Source: Brevibacterium gallinarum (GTDB lineage Bacteria; Actinomycetota; Actinomycetes; Actinomycetales; Brevibacteriaceae). From it: a stretch of 35,757 bases of DNA. A model generated the notes under the pieces. It had not been told where the DNA came from. It saw only the letters and a list, made by a program, of their open reading frames with translations, and ran no database searches. Numbering within the stretch: the stretch's first letter is position 1; each line of letters opens with the position of its first letter. Made by a program: the position numbers and the translations under genes. The stretch covers positions 60,435-96,191 of the forward strand of contig NZ_JACSPY010000011.1 of NCBI RefSeq assembly GCF_014836885.1, given 5' to 3'. Of the stretch, positions 26,643 through 35,682 are shown piece by piece.

Positions 26643-27481
26643 GGGAGAACGCCCGCCTGTGCGCGATCGCCGCACCCCTGCTGCTCGGCCTCACCATCGG
26701 CTTCCCGGTCTACGAGTCAGCCGAACCTGGTTTCGCCATGCTCAACTCCAACGTCCTCCAGGCCTCTGATCGTTCGATGGCCACATGGTTCCTCCGGCCG
26801 GGTGCGGTCATCAGCGTGCTCATGGCCATCCAGTCGCTCACCGGCTGGCACCCGCGCGTGTGGGGATGGATCGGCCTGGCCGGCAGTGCCTGCCTGTTCA
26901 CCGGCGCCGTCGGCGTCGTCACCGCCGAATGGCCGCACATCATGTACGACCACATCATCGACGGCGAGCTCGTGCCCCACGGTCCGGTCCAAGCTGAGCC
27001 GTCATGGGGTCTGCTGCTCGTCCTCGCCGCAGCCGTCTCTCTGGCCGTCTCCTCGATCCTGCAGCTCGTCATTGGCAGGCGCCGCGCTGAGCACGCGCAC
27101 TGGCTTCCGCCAGCTCACGCCACCGTACCGCGGGCCCGGCCAACGAGAGCACTCACCAGCGCGGCGACTTCACCGGTTGCCTCGGCCCAGCTCCAGCCTG
27201 GCACCCCGTGCCCGAGGTATTCCTCCCGTGCCCGTGCCAGCAGCCTGCGCTGGTGGTCGGGCAGGAGCGCGCCCACCGCCTCGGCAGCGGCGTCCTTCGA
27301 CACGATCCGACCGGTCTCGGCGGTGATGACGATGCGGGCCAGGGTCAGCAGCGCATTGCGCTCATCCCCAGCGGCCGCAGCTGCCACGGCCGGTGCGAGG
27401 TCGGCGGCGGTGCGGCGCAGCAGTCCATCGGGCACCGGCGGCAGCAGCTCAGCAAGCGGGCGCCCGCGCAGCACTCGGTGA
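26639..27481 (+). CDS. Unknown membrane protein, paralogue 4 of 4, with antisense C-terminal read-through
   Basis: The first ~150 residues follow the family plan (helix 1 about 7-22, helix 2 about 56-68, helix 3 about 75-96, MYDH 102-105, AEPSWG 119-124, helix 4 about 125-145), but the signature has decayed: WDG is YDH, the GG pair is lost and PVLR is PVYE. Relatives end about 15-25 residues after helix 4. Here no stop is met there and the frame runs on for about 130 residues, over 360 nt antisense to the AadA-like gene, until 27481. The tail is Ser/Ala/Arg-rich and not protein-like. The gene has probably lost its stop; the native product likely ended near 27100. Confidence 0.65.
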   Translation: MRENARLCAIAAPLLLGLTIGFPVYESAEPGFAMLNSNVLQASDRSMATWFLRPGAVISVLMAIQSLTGWHPRVWGWIGLAGSACLFTGAVGVVTAEWPHIMYDHIIDGELVPHGPVQAEPSWGLLLVLAAAVSLAVSSILQLVIGRRRAEHAHWLPPAHATVPRARPTRALTSAATSPVASAQLQPGTPCPRYSSRARASSLRWWSGRSAPTASAAASFDTIRPVSAVMTMRARVSSALRSSPAAAAATAGARSAAVRRSSPSGTGGSSSASGRPRSTR

Positions 27482-27897
27482 TGGGCGGCTGCCGTCGCGG
27501 CGAGGATGATGAGATCCGCATCCGGCGTGGGCGCGGGGAGCAGGCCGTCGGCGATTTCGGCGCGCAGCCATTCGCCGTACTGGAAGTCGATGACCGGTGC
27601 GCTCGCCCAGGAGTCTGTCTCCGGGCGGACGATGCTTGTCAGCTCCACCGGCCGGCGAGCCGCCGCCTCGGGAAAGGACCCAGCATGCCCGGACCAGCCG
27701 GACGTCTCCAGCAGCACCGCGACGAGGTCGCGGCGTTCGGACGCGGTGAGGGAGCGCGCTGTGATGACGAGGAGGTCGATGTCGCTGCCGGGTCGCAGGC
27801 CGGTGCTGGCCGCCGAACCGTATAGGTACACGCCGAGCACCCCACCGGGATCGGCGGCATCGAGGTGGTCGAGCGCAGCAGCGGGCACACAGTCCAT
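27115..27897 (-). CDS. AadA-like aminoglycoside nucleotidyltransferase
   Basis: Resembles ANT(3'')/ANT(9) enzymes, which adenylylate streptomycin and/or spectinomycin with ATP. 260 residues, the AadA length. The nucleotidyltransferase domain shows YLYGSAASTGLRPGSDIDLLVIT with the metal-binding DxD, and PVELTSIV with the catalytic Glu; the C-terminal helical domain has FQYGEWLRAEI, AGDERNALLTLARIVITAETGRIVSKDAAAEAV and REEYLGHG. Before GDERN the usual Trp is replaced by Ala residues, so the drug range may differ. Start ATG 27897 has a TACCGT box 6 nt upstream; longer frames overlap the divergent DinB gene. Substrate and resistance are unproven. Confidence 0.85.
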   Translation of the reverse strand: MDCVPAAALDHLDAADPGGVLGVYLYGSAASTGLRPGSDIDLLVITARSLTASERRDLVAVLLETSGWSGHAGSFPEAAARRPVELTSIVRPETDSWASAPVIDFQYGEWLRAEIADGLLPAPTPDADLIILAATAAAHHRVLRGRPLAELLPPVPDGLLRRTAADLAPAVAAAAAGDERNALLTLARIVITAETGRIVSKDAAAEAVGALLPDHQRRLLARAREEYLGHGVPGWSWAEATGEVAALVSALVGRARGTVA

Positions 27898-27903
27898 GCC
27901 CCA

Positions 27904-27909
27904 ACGGTA
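27904..27909 (-). promoter_or_regulatory. -10 box TACCGT, leaderless promoter of the AadA-like gene
   Basis: TACCGT on the minus strand, 6 nt before the ATG at 27897. Only 61 bp separate this start from the divergent DinB start. Confidence 0.4.
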
Positions 27910-27945
27910 GTGGGCAGCGGCAGCCGATGACCGCGATTCCTCGGA

Positions 27946-27951
27946 TAAGCT
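27946..27951 (+). promoter_or_regulatory. -10 box TAAGCT, leaderless promoter of the DinB gene
   Basis: TAAGCT, then 7 nt, then the ATG at 27959; no ribosome site. Confidence 0.5.
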
Positions 27952-27958
27952 GACGGAC

Positions 27959-28513
27959 ATGGAAAACACCTCGGCAACGACGCCGACCCCTGAACCGAGC
28001 ACCCCCGTCCACGAACCGCCGAACAGCGGCACCGAACTCGAGGTCCTCACCGGCTTCATCGACTCCGCCCGCAGCGTGCTGCTGCGCAAGACCGAAGGAC
28101 TGTCCGACGCGCAGCTGCGCACCGCACTGGCACCGTCGACGATGACCCTGGCTGGGATACTCACCCACATGGCCTTCGTCGAGGACTACTGGTTCGGTTT
28201 CCGCGTCGCCGGCCGCGCACCCAGCGAGCCCTGGGCCACCGCACCCTGGGAGGACAACGACGACTGGGACTGGGACCTTGCCGCCGACATCCCCACCGCC
28301 GAGGCGCGGGCCCTGTTCGAGGAGACCGTCGCCCGTTCGCGTGAGATCACCGCAGGACTGGGCGACCTGTCCGTGCCGGTCGCCAAGCCGGCAGGCGAGG
28401 GCGAACCGTGGAACATGCGCTGGGTGCTCGTGCACGTGATCGAGGAGTACAACCGTCACCTCGGCCACGCTGACCTCATCCGCGAACACCTCGACGGGTC
28501 CACCGGCGACTGA
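27959..28513 (+). CDS. DinB-family protein (DUF664 type)
   Basis: Four-helix-bundle metal-dependent fold of the DinB/YfiT group; actinobacterial members include mycothiol-dependent transferases, but the substrate here is unknown. 184 residues after a disordered, Thr/Pro-rich N-terminus. Three candidate metal-binding His are visible: ILTHMAFVEDYW, and two in HVIEEYNRHLGHADLIREH. The LEVLTGFIDSARSVLLRKTEGLSD start and WNMRWVLVHVIEEY core are characteristic of DUF664. Divergent from the AadA-like gene. Confidence 0.85.
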   Translation: MENTSATTPTPEPSTPVHEPPNSGTELEVLTGFIDSARSVLLRKTEGLSDAQLRTALAPSTMTLAGILTHMAFVEDYWFGFRVAGRAPSEPWATAPWEDNDDWDWDLAADIPTAEARALFEETVARSREITAGLGDLSVPVAKPAGEGEPWNMRWVLVHVIEEYNRHLGHADLIREHLDGSTGD

Positions 28514-28584
28514 GCCGCCAACCGGAAACGAGAGTTCTGCTCGCTGGCTGAGCAGGCGGTGAGAGCGATGGCCGGGGCCTGCGA

Positions 28585-28590
28585 TACCCT
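28585..28590 (+). promoter_or_regulatory. -10 box TACCCT, guaB3 leaderless-type promoter
   Basis: TACCCT, then 6 nt (GGAGGC), then GTG 28597. The GGAGG directly abuts the start and would be poorly placed as a ribosome site. Confidence 0.4.
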
Positions 28591-28596
28591 GGAGGC

Positions 28597-29733
28597 GTGA
28601 GCAGCGAAATCGAAATCGGCAAAGGCAAGCGCGGCCTGCGGGCCTTCTCCCTGGATGACATCGCGATCATCCCGGCCAGGCGCACCCGCGACCCGCAGGA
28701 CGTCTCCCTCGAATGGCAGATCGACGCCTATCACTTCGACATCCCGTTCATCTCCGCCCCGATGGACTCTGTCGCCTCCCCGGCCACGGCCATCGCGCTC
28801 GGCAAGCTCGGTGGGCTCGGCGTCCTCGACCTCGAAGGCGTGTGGACCCGGTACGAGGACCCGCAGCCCTACCTCGATGAGATCGCCACGCTGCCGGCTG
28901 AACAGGCCACTGAGCGGATGCAGCAGATCTACGCCGAGCCGATCAAGGAAGAGCTCATCACCGCCCGGCTCGCCGAGATCCGCGAAGCCGGCGTCACCGT
29001 CGCCGGCGCCCTGACCCCGCAGCGCACGCAGGAGTACTGGCGCACCGTCGTCGACGCCGGCGTCGACCTGTTCGTCATCCGCGGCACCACCGTTTCGGCC
29101 GAGCACGTGTCCTCGAATGCCGAGCCGCTCAACCTCAAGCGCTTCATCTACGAACTCGACGTGCCCGTCATCGTCGGCGGCGCTGCCACCTACACCGCTT
29201 CCCTGCATCTCATGCGCACCGGTGCTGCTGGTGTGCTCGTCGGTTTCGGCGGGGGAGCAGCCGCGACCACCCGCCGGACTTTGGGCATCCACGCTCCGAT
29301 GGCCACCGCGCTGGCAGATGTGCACGCCGCCCGCCGGGACTACATGGACGAATCCGGCGGCCGCTACGTCCACGTCATCGCCGACGGCGGACTCGGCACC
29401 TCCGGCGACATCATCAAGGCCTTCGCGATGGGCGCCGACGCCGTCATGCTCGGCTCCGCCCTCGCCCGTGCCGAAGAGGCTCCGGGCAAGGGCTGCCACT
29501 GGGGTGCTGAAGCCCACCACAGCCAGCTGCCGCGCGGACGCCGCGTCGACATCGGCACCGTCGCCCCGCTCGAACAGCTGCTCTTCGGCCCCGGCCACAC
29601 CGCGATCGGCGAGGTCAACCTCGCCGGAGCGCTGCGCCGGGCGATGGCGACGACCGGCTACCTGGACCTCAAGGAGTTCCAGCGCGTCAACGTCGTCGTC
29701 TCCCCGTACCAGCCGCAGAACGCCGGTTTCTGA
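28597..29733 (+). CDS. guaB3: GuaB3-family IMP dehydrogenase-related protein
   Basis: Paralogue of IMP dehydrogenase without CBS domains. 378 residues: FSLDDIAIIPARRTRDPQDVSLEWQID, PFISAPMDSVASPATAIALGKLGGLGVLDLEGV, DLFVIRGTTVSAEHVS, GAAGVLVGFGGGAAATTRRTLGIHAPMATALADV, VHVIADGGLGTSGDIIKAFAMGADAVMLGSALA. At the catalytic-loop position, where true IMP dehydrogenases have GSICTT, there is GGGAAATTRRT without the Cys. Whether it acts on IMP or GMP is not settled by sequence. Probably first of a run with the SURF1 and DUF3817 genes; guaA follows with its own predicted promoter. Confidence 0.93.
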   Translation: MSSEIEIGKGKRGLRAFSLDDIAIIPARRTRDPQDVSLEWQIDAYHFDIPFISAPMDSVASPATAIALGKLGGLGVLDLEGVWTRYEDPQPYLDEIATLPAEQATERMQQIYAEPIKEELITARLAEIREAGVTVAGALTPQRTQEYWRTVVDAGVDLFVIRGTTVSAEHVSSNAEPLNLKRFIYELDVPVIVGGAATYTASLHLMRTGAAGVLVGFGGGAAATTRRTLGIHAPMATALADVHAARRDYMDESGGRYVHVIADGGLGTSGDIIKAFAMGADAVMLGSALARAEEAPGKGCHWGAEAHHSQLPRGRRVDIGTVAPLEQLLFGPGHTAIGEVNLAGALRRAMATTGYLDLKEFQRVNVVVSPYQPQNAGF

Positions 29734-29766
29734 GCCGCCGGTCTGCCGCCGGGCCGTTCGATCCGC

Positions 29767-30666
29767 ATGCTCCGACTCGCCTTCACCCCGCGCTGGATGG
29801 GCTTCCTCGCCCTCGTCCTGCTGCTCGCCACCGCCTTCGTCGGGCTGTCGTACTGGCAGCTCAACCGTGCCCAGCACAAGAACGACGCGCTGAGCTCCCA
29901 GGACATCGAAACCGTCAAGGACTTCAACGACGTCGTCGCAGCCCAGGTCCCGCAGCCGGGCCTGGTGGCTGATCAGCGGGTGACGCTCACCGGCCACTAC
30001 CTGCCCGATGCGCAGGTCGCGGTCACCGGCCGCTACCACGACGGCACGGAGGGCTTCTGGGTGGTGACGATGTTCGTCCCCGACGATGCCCGATTCGGTG
30101 AGGCCGCAGAACTGCCGGCCGCCGCCGAGGCGGATGAGACCCGCCCGATCGCCATCCCGGTGGTGCGCGGCTGGGTGGAGAGCGAAGAGGCGGCGATGAG
30201 CTCGCGCGCCCATGACGGCCCGGTGGAGATGACCGCCCGGCTCGGCCCGATCGAAGGACCGGAATCGACCAAGGGACTGCCGCCCGGGCAGGTGCGCACC
30301 GTGTCGACCTCCCAGCTGGTCAACCTCTTCGACATATACACCTACTCCGGCTATCTGTTCCCCGAACAGGACACCGGGCCCGGCGCCTCGGCAGCGGTCG
30401 ACGGCCTCACCCGCGTGCACCTGAGCGCCGACGAATCCGGCGGCTTCGACCTGCAGTCCGGCGTCTACGCCCTCGAATGGCTGTTCTTCGCCGGTTTCGC
30501 CTTCTACATCTGGTGGCGGCTGCTGCGCGACGCCCACCTCGCCCAGCAGCGCGCGGCGGCGGGGAAGACAGTAGACTATGTGGTCGTCAAGCCCGCCGGA
30601 GCCAAGGGAACCGGCCAGGCCGCTCCGCCTCAGCAGCACCCGATGAAGGACACCGATGGTCACTGA
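29767..30666 (+). CDS. SURF1-family cytochrome oxidase assembly protein
   Basis: SURF1 proteins help insert haem a into cytochrome c oxidase in the membrane. 299 residues with the family plan of two membrane helices enclosing an extracytoplasmic domain: helix 1 about 9-28 (WMGFLALVLLLATAFVGLSYWQLNRA, with the family QxxR-like start) and helix 2 about 233-252 (LEWLFFAGFAFYIWWRLL). The central part shows VTLTGHYLPDAQV, GFWVVTMF and VVRGWV, all typical. The C-terminal tail is Ala/Pro-rich. It starts 34 nt after guaB3 and overlaps the next gene by 11 nt. Confidence 0.9.
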   Translation: MLRLAFTPRWMGFLALVLLLATAFVGLSYWQLNRAQHKNDALSSQDIETVKDFNDVVAAQVPQPGLVADQRVTLTGHYLPDAQVAVTGRYHDGTEGFWVVTMFVPDDARFGEAAELPAAAEADETRPIAIPVVRGWVESEEAAMSSRAHDGPVEMTARLGPIEGPESTKGLPPGQVRTVSTSQLVNLFDIYTYSGYLFPEQDTGPGASAAVDGLTRVHLSADESGGFDLQSGVYALEWLFFAGFAFYIWWRLLRDAHLAQQRAAAGKTVDYVVVKPAGAKGTGQAAPPQQHPMKDTDGH

Positions 30667-31126
30667 CCCCCATGATGCCCGCCAGCACCCCGACGACGCC
30701 CGGCCCGACCTGTCCGATGACAACGTCTGGCTCTACAGCCGCTACACCTCAGCGCTCAACGCCTCGCGCTTCTACCGGGTCATGGCGATCATCACCGGCA
30801 TCCTGCTGCTCATCCTCACCGTCGAGATGGTCTACAAGTACATCATCGTCGGGCTCATCATGAACGGCGACGTCTCCCAGGCGCTGATGATCGGAAACTT
30901 CAACCTCGCCGCCGCGATCGCGATCAGCCACGGCTGGTGCTACGTCGTCTACCTCATCTCCTGCCTGTGGCTGAACCAGACGATGCGCTGGAAGCTCAGC
31001 CGGCTGCTGGTCATGGCGCTGGCCGGCGTCGTACCGGTCATGTCCTTCATCCTCGAGCGCCGCGTCCACCACCGCGTCCAGGACGAACTCGACGCCGCCG
31101 TCGTCGTCGCCCCTGTCGAGGGCTGA
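30656..31126 (+). CDS. DUF3817 integral membrane protein
   Basis: 156 residues. After a polar, Asp-rich N-terminus (about 1-38) come three helices (about 42-66, 80-105, 117-136), with the conserved IITGILLLILTVEMVYKY, ISHGWCYVVYLISCLWLNQTMRWKL and GVVPVMSFILERRVHHRV blocks of DUF3817. No biochemical role is known. In actinobacteria it is often placed between SURF1 and guaA, as here. The ATG lies inside the SURF1 gene (11-nt overlap). Confidence 0.85.
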   Translation: MVTDPHDARQHPDDARPDLSDDNVWLYSRYTSALNASRFYRVMAIITGILLLILTVEMVYKYIIVGLIMNGDVSQALMIGNFNLAAAIAISHGWCYVVYLISCLWLNQTMRWKLSRLLVMALAGVVPVMSFILERRVHHRVQDELDAAVVVAPVEG

Positions 31127-31146
31127 TCCCGCACCCGTCAAGCACA

Positions 31147-31152
31147 TAGGAT
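31147..31152 (+). promoter_or_regulatory. -10 box TAGGAT, guaA leaderless promoter
   Basis: TAGGAT, then 7 nt, then ATG 31160; no ribosome site between. Confidence 0.5.
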
Positions 31153-31159
31153 TGAGCAC

Positions 31160-32797
<1,638 letters not shown>

Positions 32798-32859
32798 AAC
32801 TCGCTGGTGTGCGCGAGCGCCAGCGCAGGGCTCGTTCGGCTGTGCCCGCCGCACAGAAT

Positions 32860-32872
32860 TGAACGGTGTTCA
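32860..32872 (+). promoter_or_regulatory. BioQ-like operator before bioYMN
   Basis: TGAAC-GGT-GTTCA, a perfect 13-bp palindrome. The TetR-type biotin repressor BioQ of corynebacteria is known to bind a TGAAC-N3-GTTAC-like 13-mer. The site is 50 bp before bioY and next to a TATGGT (32875-32880) that could be the -10, so binding would block transcription. bioQ itself is not in the window. Confidence 0.6.
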
Positions 32873-32921
32873 GCTATGGTGTTCTGGTTTGCATCCTGAC
32901 TGAGAACAGACTGGAGTCTCC

Positions 32922-33545
32922 ATGACCTCTCCTGCCGCTTCCGGTGCCTCCGAGGCAGCCGGCACCCGCCGACCGGCGCGCCGCTTCACATCGACCGACA
33001 TCGCGCTCATCGCGGTGTTCGCCGCACTCATCGCCGCCTTCGCGATGACCCCGCCGATCCCGGTCGGCAACGTCGGTGTGCCGATCACCCTGCAGACCCT
33101 CGTCATCGGGCTGACCGGGCTGACACTCGGCCCGCTGCGCGGCTTCCTCGCCACCCTGCTCTACCTGGTGCTCGGGCTCATCGGACTGCCGATCTTCGCC
33201 GGCTTCTCCGGCGGTCTCGGCGTGCTCGCCGGGCCGACCGCCGGCTACCTCATCGCCTTCCCGCTCTTCGCGCTGCTCGCCGGTGTCGTCGCCGGCTGGG
33301 CGGTCAAGCGGATGACCGGCGGCAGACTGTGGGCCACCCTGTTCATCGGCGGGCTGATCGCCAGCTTCCTCACCACCCACCCGCTGGGCATCCTCGGCAT
33401 CTCGATCAACGCCGGCATCCCGCTCTCGGCCGCGTTCGTCGCCGACCTGCCGTACTGGCCCGGCGATGTCGTCAAGAACATCGTCGCCGCCTCGCTTGCC
33501 CTGCTCATCCACCGCGCCTTCCCGACCATCCTCGTGAGGCGCTGA
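32922..33545 (+). CDS. bioY: Biotin transporter BioY, S component of ECF transporter
   Basis: Membrane protein that binds biotin and delivers it through the energy-coupling module. 207 residues with six helices: about 27-45, 47-60, 65-88, 98-125, 132-155, 165-190. Family blocks: TDIALIAVFAALIAAFAM, VGVPITLQTLVIGLTGLTLGPLRGFLATLLYLVLGLIGLPIFAGFSGGLGVLAGPTAGYLIAFP and SAAFVADLPYWPGDVVKNIVAASLALLIH. A Ser/Ala/Arg-rich start precedes helix 1. GGAG 5 nt before the ATG is the ribosome site. First gene of the bioYMN operon. Confidence 0.95.
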   Translation: MTSPAASGASEAAGTRRPARRFTSTDIALIAVFAALIAAFAMTPPIPVGNVGVPITLQTLVIGLTGLTLGPLRGFLATLLYLVLGLIGLPIFAGFSGGLGVLAGPTAGYLIAFPLFALLAGVVAGWAVKRMTGGRLWATLFIGGLIASFLTTHPLGILGISINAGIPLSAAFVADLPYWPGDVVKNIVAASLALLIHRAFPTILVRR

Positions 33546-33549
33546 CCAG

Positions 33550-34380
33550 ATGACCGACGGACATACCCCGGCACCCGGGCCCAAGGACAGGGCCCGGGCC
33601 GGCGTCGTGTTCGACGATGTCGCCGTCACCGTCGAGGACATGGATCCTGCCAGCAGCCGGCTGCGCACCCGCACCCTGCTCACCGACCTCACCCTGACGC
33701 TGAGGGAGCAGCGCATCAGCGTCATCGGTGCCAACGGCTCGGGCAAGTCGACATTCCTCCAGCTCATCAACGGGCTCACCGCACCCACCCGCGGGCGTGT
33801 GCGCTTAGGTGAGCTCGACACCGTCGACGACGGGGCGGTAGTCCGCCGGCAGGTCGGATTCGTCTTCTCCGATCCGGCCGCCCAGCTCGTCATGCCGACC
33901 CCGATCGAAGACGTCGAACTCTCCCTCAAACGCCGCCTGCGCGACACGACCGCCCGCCGGCAGGCAGCCCTCGAAGCCCTCGCCGAGTTCGGGGTCGAGG
34001 ACCTGGCCGAACGCTCCATCTACGAACTGTCCTCCGGCCAGCGCCAGCTCGTCGCCCTGGCCAGCGTGCTTGCGGTCTCCCCGACGGTGCTGGTGCTCGA
34101 TGAGCCGACGACGCTGCTCGATCTGGCCAACCGGGAGCTGCTGCGCGCCACGCTGGACGATCTCGCCGCCCGCCGCGGCGTCCAGCTCATCGTCTCCACC
34201 CACGACCTCGACTTCGCCGGTGATGCCGAACGCACCCTGGTGCTCCATGACGGCCGGATCGTCGCCGACACCGCCCCAGCCGAGGCGGTGGCCGCCTACC
34301 GGCAGCTCATCGCCGCCACCGTCTCGCAAGCTCGCCGGACCACCGGCGGCAGGCCCGCCTCGGGCGAGGAGCAGCGATGA
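33550..34380 (+). CDS. bioM: Biotin ECF transporter ATPase BioM
   Basis: Energises biotin uptake. 276 residues. Walker A GANGSGKST (about residues 60-68), Q-loop FVFSDPAAQL, signature LSSGQRQLVALASVLA, Walker B VLVLDEPTTLLD and H-switch STHDLD. The Q-loop FSDPAAQ form is typical of ECF ATPases. It starts 4 nt after bioY and overlaps bioN by ATGA, so the three are translated together. Confidence 0.94.
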   Translation: MTDGHTPAPGPKDRARAGVVFDDVAVTVEDMDPASSRLRTRTLLTDLTLTLREQRISVIGANGSGKSTFLQLINGLTAPTRGRVRLGELDTVDDGAVVRRQVGFVFSDPAAQLVMPTPIEDVELSLKRRLRDTTARRQAALEALAEFGVEDLAERSIYELSSGQRQLVALASVLAVSPTVLVLDEPTTLLDLANRELLRATLDDLAARRGVQLIVSTHDLDFAGDAERTLVLHDGRIVADTAPAEAVAAYRQLIAATVSQARRTTGGRPASGEEQR

Positions 34381-34991
34381 GACGGCAGTCGCGGTTCTTC
34401 GGCACCTATGTGCCCACCGGCGGCTGGCTGCACCGCACCCCGGTGCTCCTCAAACTCGGGGCAGTCGCAGCGATCAGCATCGTCGTGCTCGCCCTGCGCA
34501 ATCCGGTCGTCGACGCCTGTGTCTTCGCAGTCCTGCTCGCCTGCGGGCTGACTTCGCGGCTGCGGCTGGGCCAGGTCCTCTCCCCGCTGCGGGCGATCTG
34601 GATCTTCGTCGCCCTCATCATCGCCTTCCACCTCATCTTCAGCGATGCCGCCCACGCGCTGGTGATGGTGTCGAAGCTCATCGTGTGCGTCCAGGCCGCC
34701 GGCCTGCTCATGTTCACCTCGTCGATCAGCCAGCTGCTCGAGGCCTTCGCCGTCCTCGTGCGTCCGCTGCGGTTCCTCGGCGTCGATGCCGAACGGGTTG
34801 CGCTGACCGCTGCGCTGACGGTGCGCTCGATCCCGTTCATGGCCCAGCTCGTCGGACAGTCGGCAGATGCTGCGCGGGCCCGCGGGTTGGAGCGCAGCAT
34901 TCAGGCACGCTCAGTGCCCGTGGTGCTCGGTGCGGTGAAGTTCGCTCAGGACACCGGCCGGGCACTCGACGCCCGCGGACTCGGGGACTGA
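34377..34991 (+). CDS. bioN: Biotin ECF transporter transmembrane component BioN
   Basis: T component coupling BioM to BioY. 204 residues with about five helices (roughly 22-58, 68-90, 95-115). The C-terminal coupling region with two Ala-Arg-Gly motifs (AARARGLE and DARGLGD), which contact the ATPase in ECF systems, is present. Short polar N-terminus (RRQSRFFGTYVPTGGWLHRTPVLLKLG). It overlaps bioM by 4 nt and ends the operon; no terminator hairpin is obvious after it. Confidence 0.93.
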   Translation: MRRQSRFFGTYVPTGGWLHRTPVLLKLGAVAAISIVVLALRNPVVDACVFAVLLACGLTSRLRLGQVLSPLRAIWIFVALIIAFHLIFSDAAHALVMVSKLIVCVQAAGLLMFTSSISQLLEAFAVLVRPLRFLGVDAERVALTAALTVRSIPFMAQLVGQSADAARARGLERSIQARSVPVVLGAVKFAQDTGRALDARGLGD

Positions 34992-35170
34992 ACCACCGCC
35001 TCGGGGATGGTGGGGAAGCTGTCGGCCAGGAACTCAACGGCTGCGTTGAGGGCGGTGTGTATGCCGATGTCATTGCTATGGAAGAAGGATCGGGCTCGGC
35101 TGGTCAATTGCCAGCACGGTGTTGGCGTATGTCTGTAGATCTGCCGCTTGAAGTTCTTGAATTCTCGAGC
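34992..35170. other. Low-GC gap with possible degenerate coding remnants
   Basis: No intact gene. On the minus strand one frame reads SHIAVSSRIQELQAADLQTYANTVLAID and, after a one-base shift near 35100, another reads RSFFHSNDIGIHTALNAAVEFLADSFPTIPEAVVQ. Both look protein-like and could be parts of one decayed gene; no family is recognised. Base composition changes visibly here compared with the sequence before 34991. Confidence 0.3.
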
Positions 35171-35682
35171 TCACAGCGATGTGACTGGCCCGGGCGATTG
35201 CAATCGTGAGCTTGTGGTGGTTTCTTTGTGAGTACTCTTATCTGAATCTGCGAACGATACCGACGACACCGCCTGTGGCGACGACAACCCGAGACCGATG
35301 ATGACCGTCGTTTGCGGCGAGAAGAACACCAACGCTGCGGCAGAGATTCCAGCGCTGATTCCATAGCCAACTCCGCTCAGGGAGTAGAGCAGGGCGAATC
35401 CCACGACATGAAGATCAGGATGGAGCCGCTCTCGAAGGGACAGATTCCTTGCCACGATGCAGACTGACTGTCCGATACCCACTGCACAGAGCAGTCCGAT
35501 GAGCAGCGGAGGGGCGTCGACATAAGCTGAAAGCCCCACCGCCAGCAGCAGGATGACGATCGCCGTCCAGCTTTGAGCAGTGTATGTGCCAGGCACGTCT
35601 GTAACGCCATACAGGATTGCTCCCACGACGCTTGCCGCTGCCAACACGGAGAGCAGAACACCAGCCTCCGAAGGATCTCTTT
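35171..35682 (-). pseudogene. C-terminal half of an MFS-type transporter, 5' end lost
   Basis: About 165 residues with five hydrophobic stretches (SEAGVLLSVLAAASVVGAILYGV, SWTAIVILLLAVGLSAYV, LLIGLLCAVGIGQSVCIV, VVGFALLYSLSGVGYGISAGISAAALVFF, TTVIIGLGLSS) and a polar tail ending SPGPVTSL. The SEAGVLLSVLAAASVVG and GVGYGISAGISAA patterns are like the second half of drug/sugar-type MFS exporters of about 400 residues. The frame has a TAG just upstream (near 35710) and only GTG/TTG codons (35650, 35647) as starts. The homologous part ends where the suspected insertion sequence begins. It is therefore a truncated remnant. Codon use is less GC-biased than elsewhere. Confidence 0.6.

Noticed and set aside
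28597..29733. guaB3 as a recent duplicate of guaB
   Set aside because: It lacks CBS domains and the catalytic Cys and belongs to a separate, widespread actinobacterial family.
28456..30723. Very long minus-strand open frame (755 codons) opposite guaB3 and SURF1
   Set aside because: It mirrors two well-recognised genes, its composition is that of a complementary-strand shadow in GC-rich DNA, and it has no recognisable domain.
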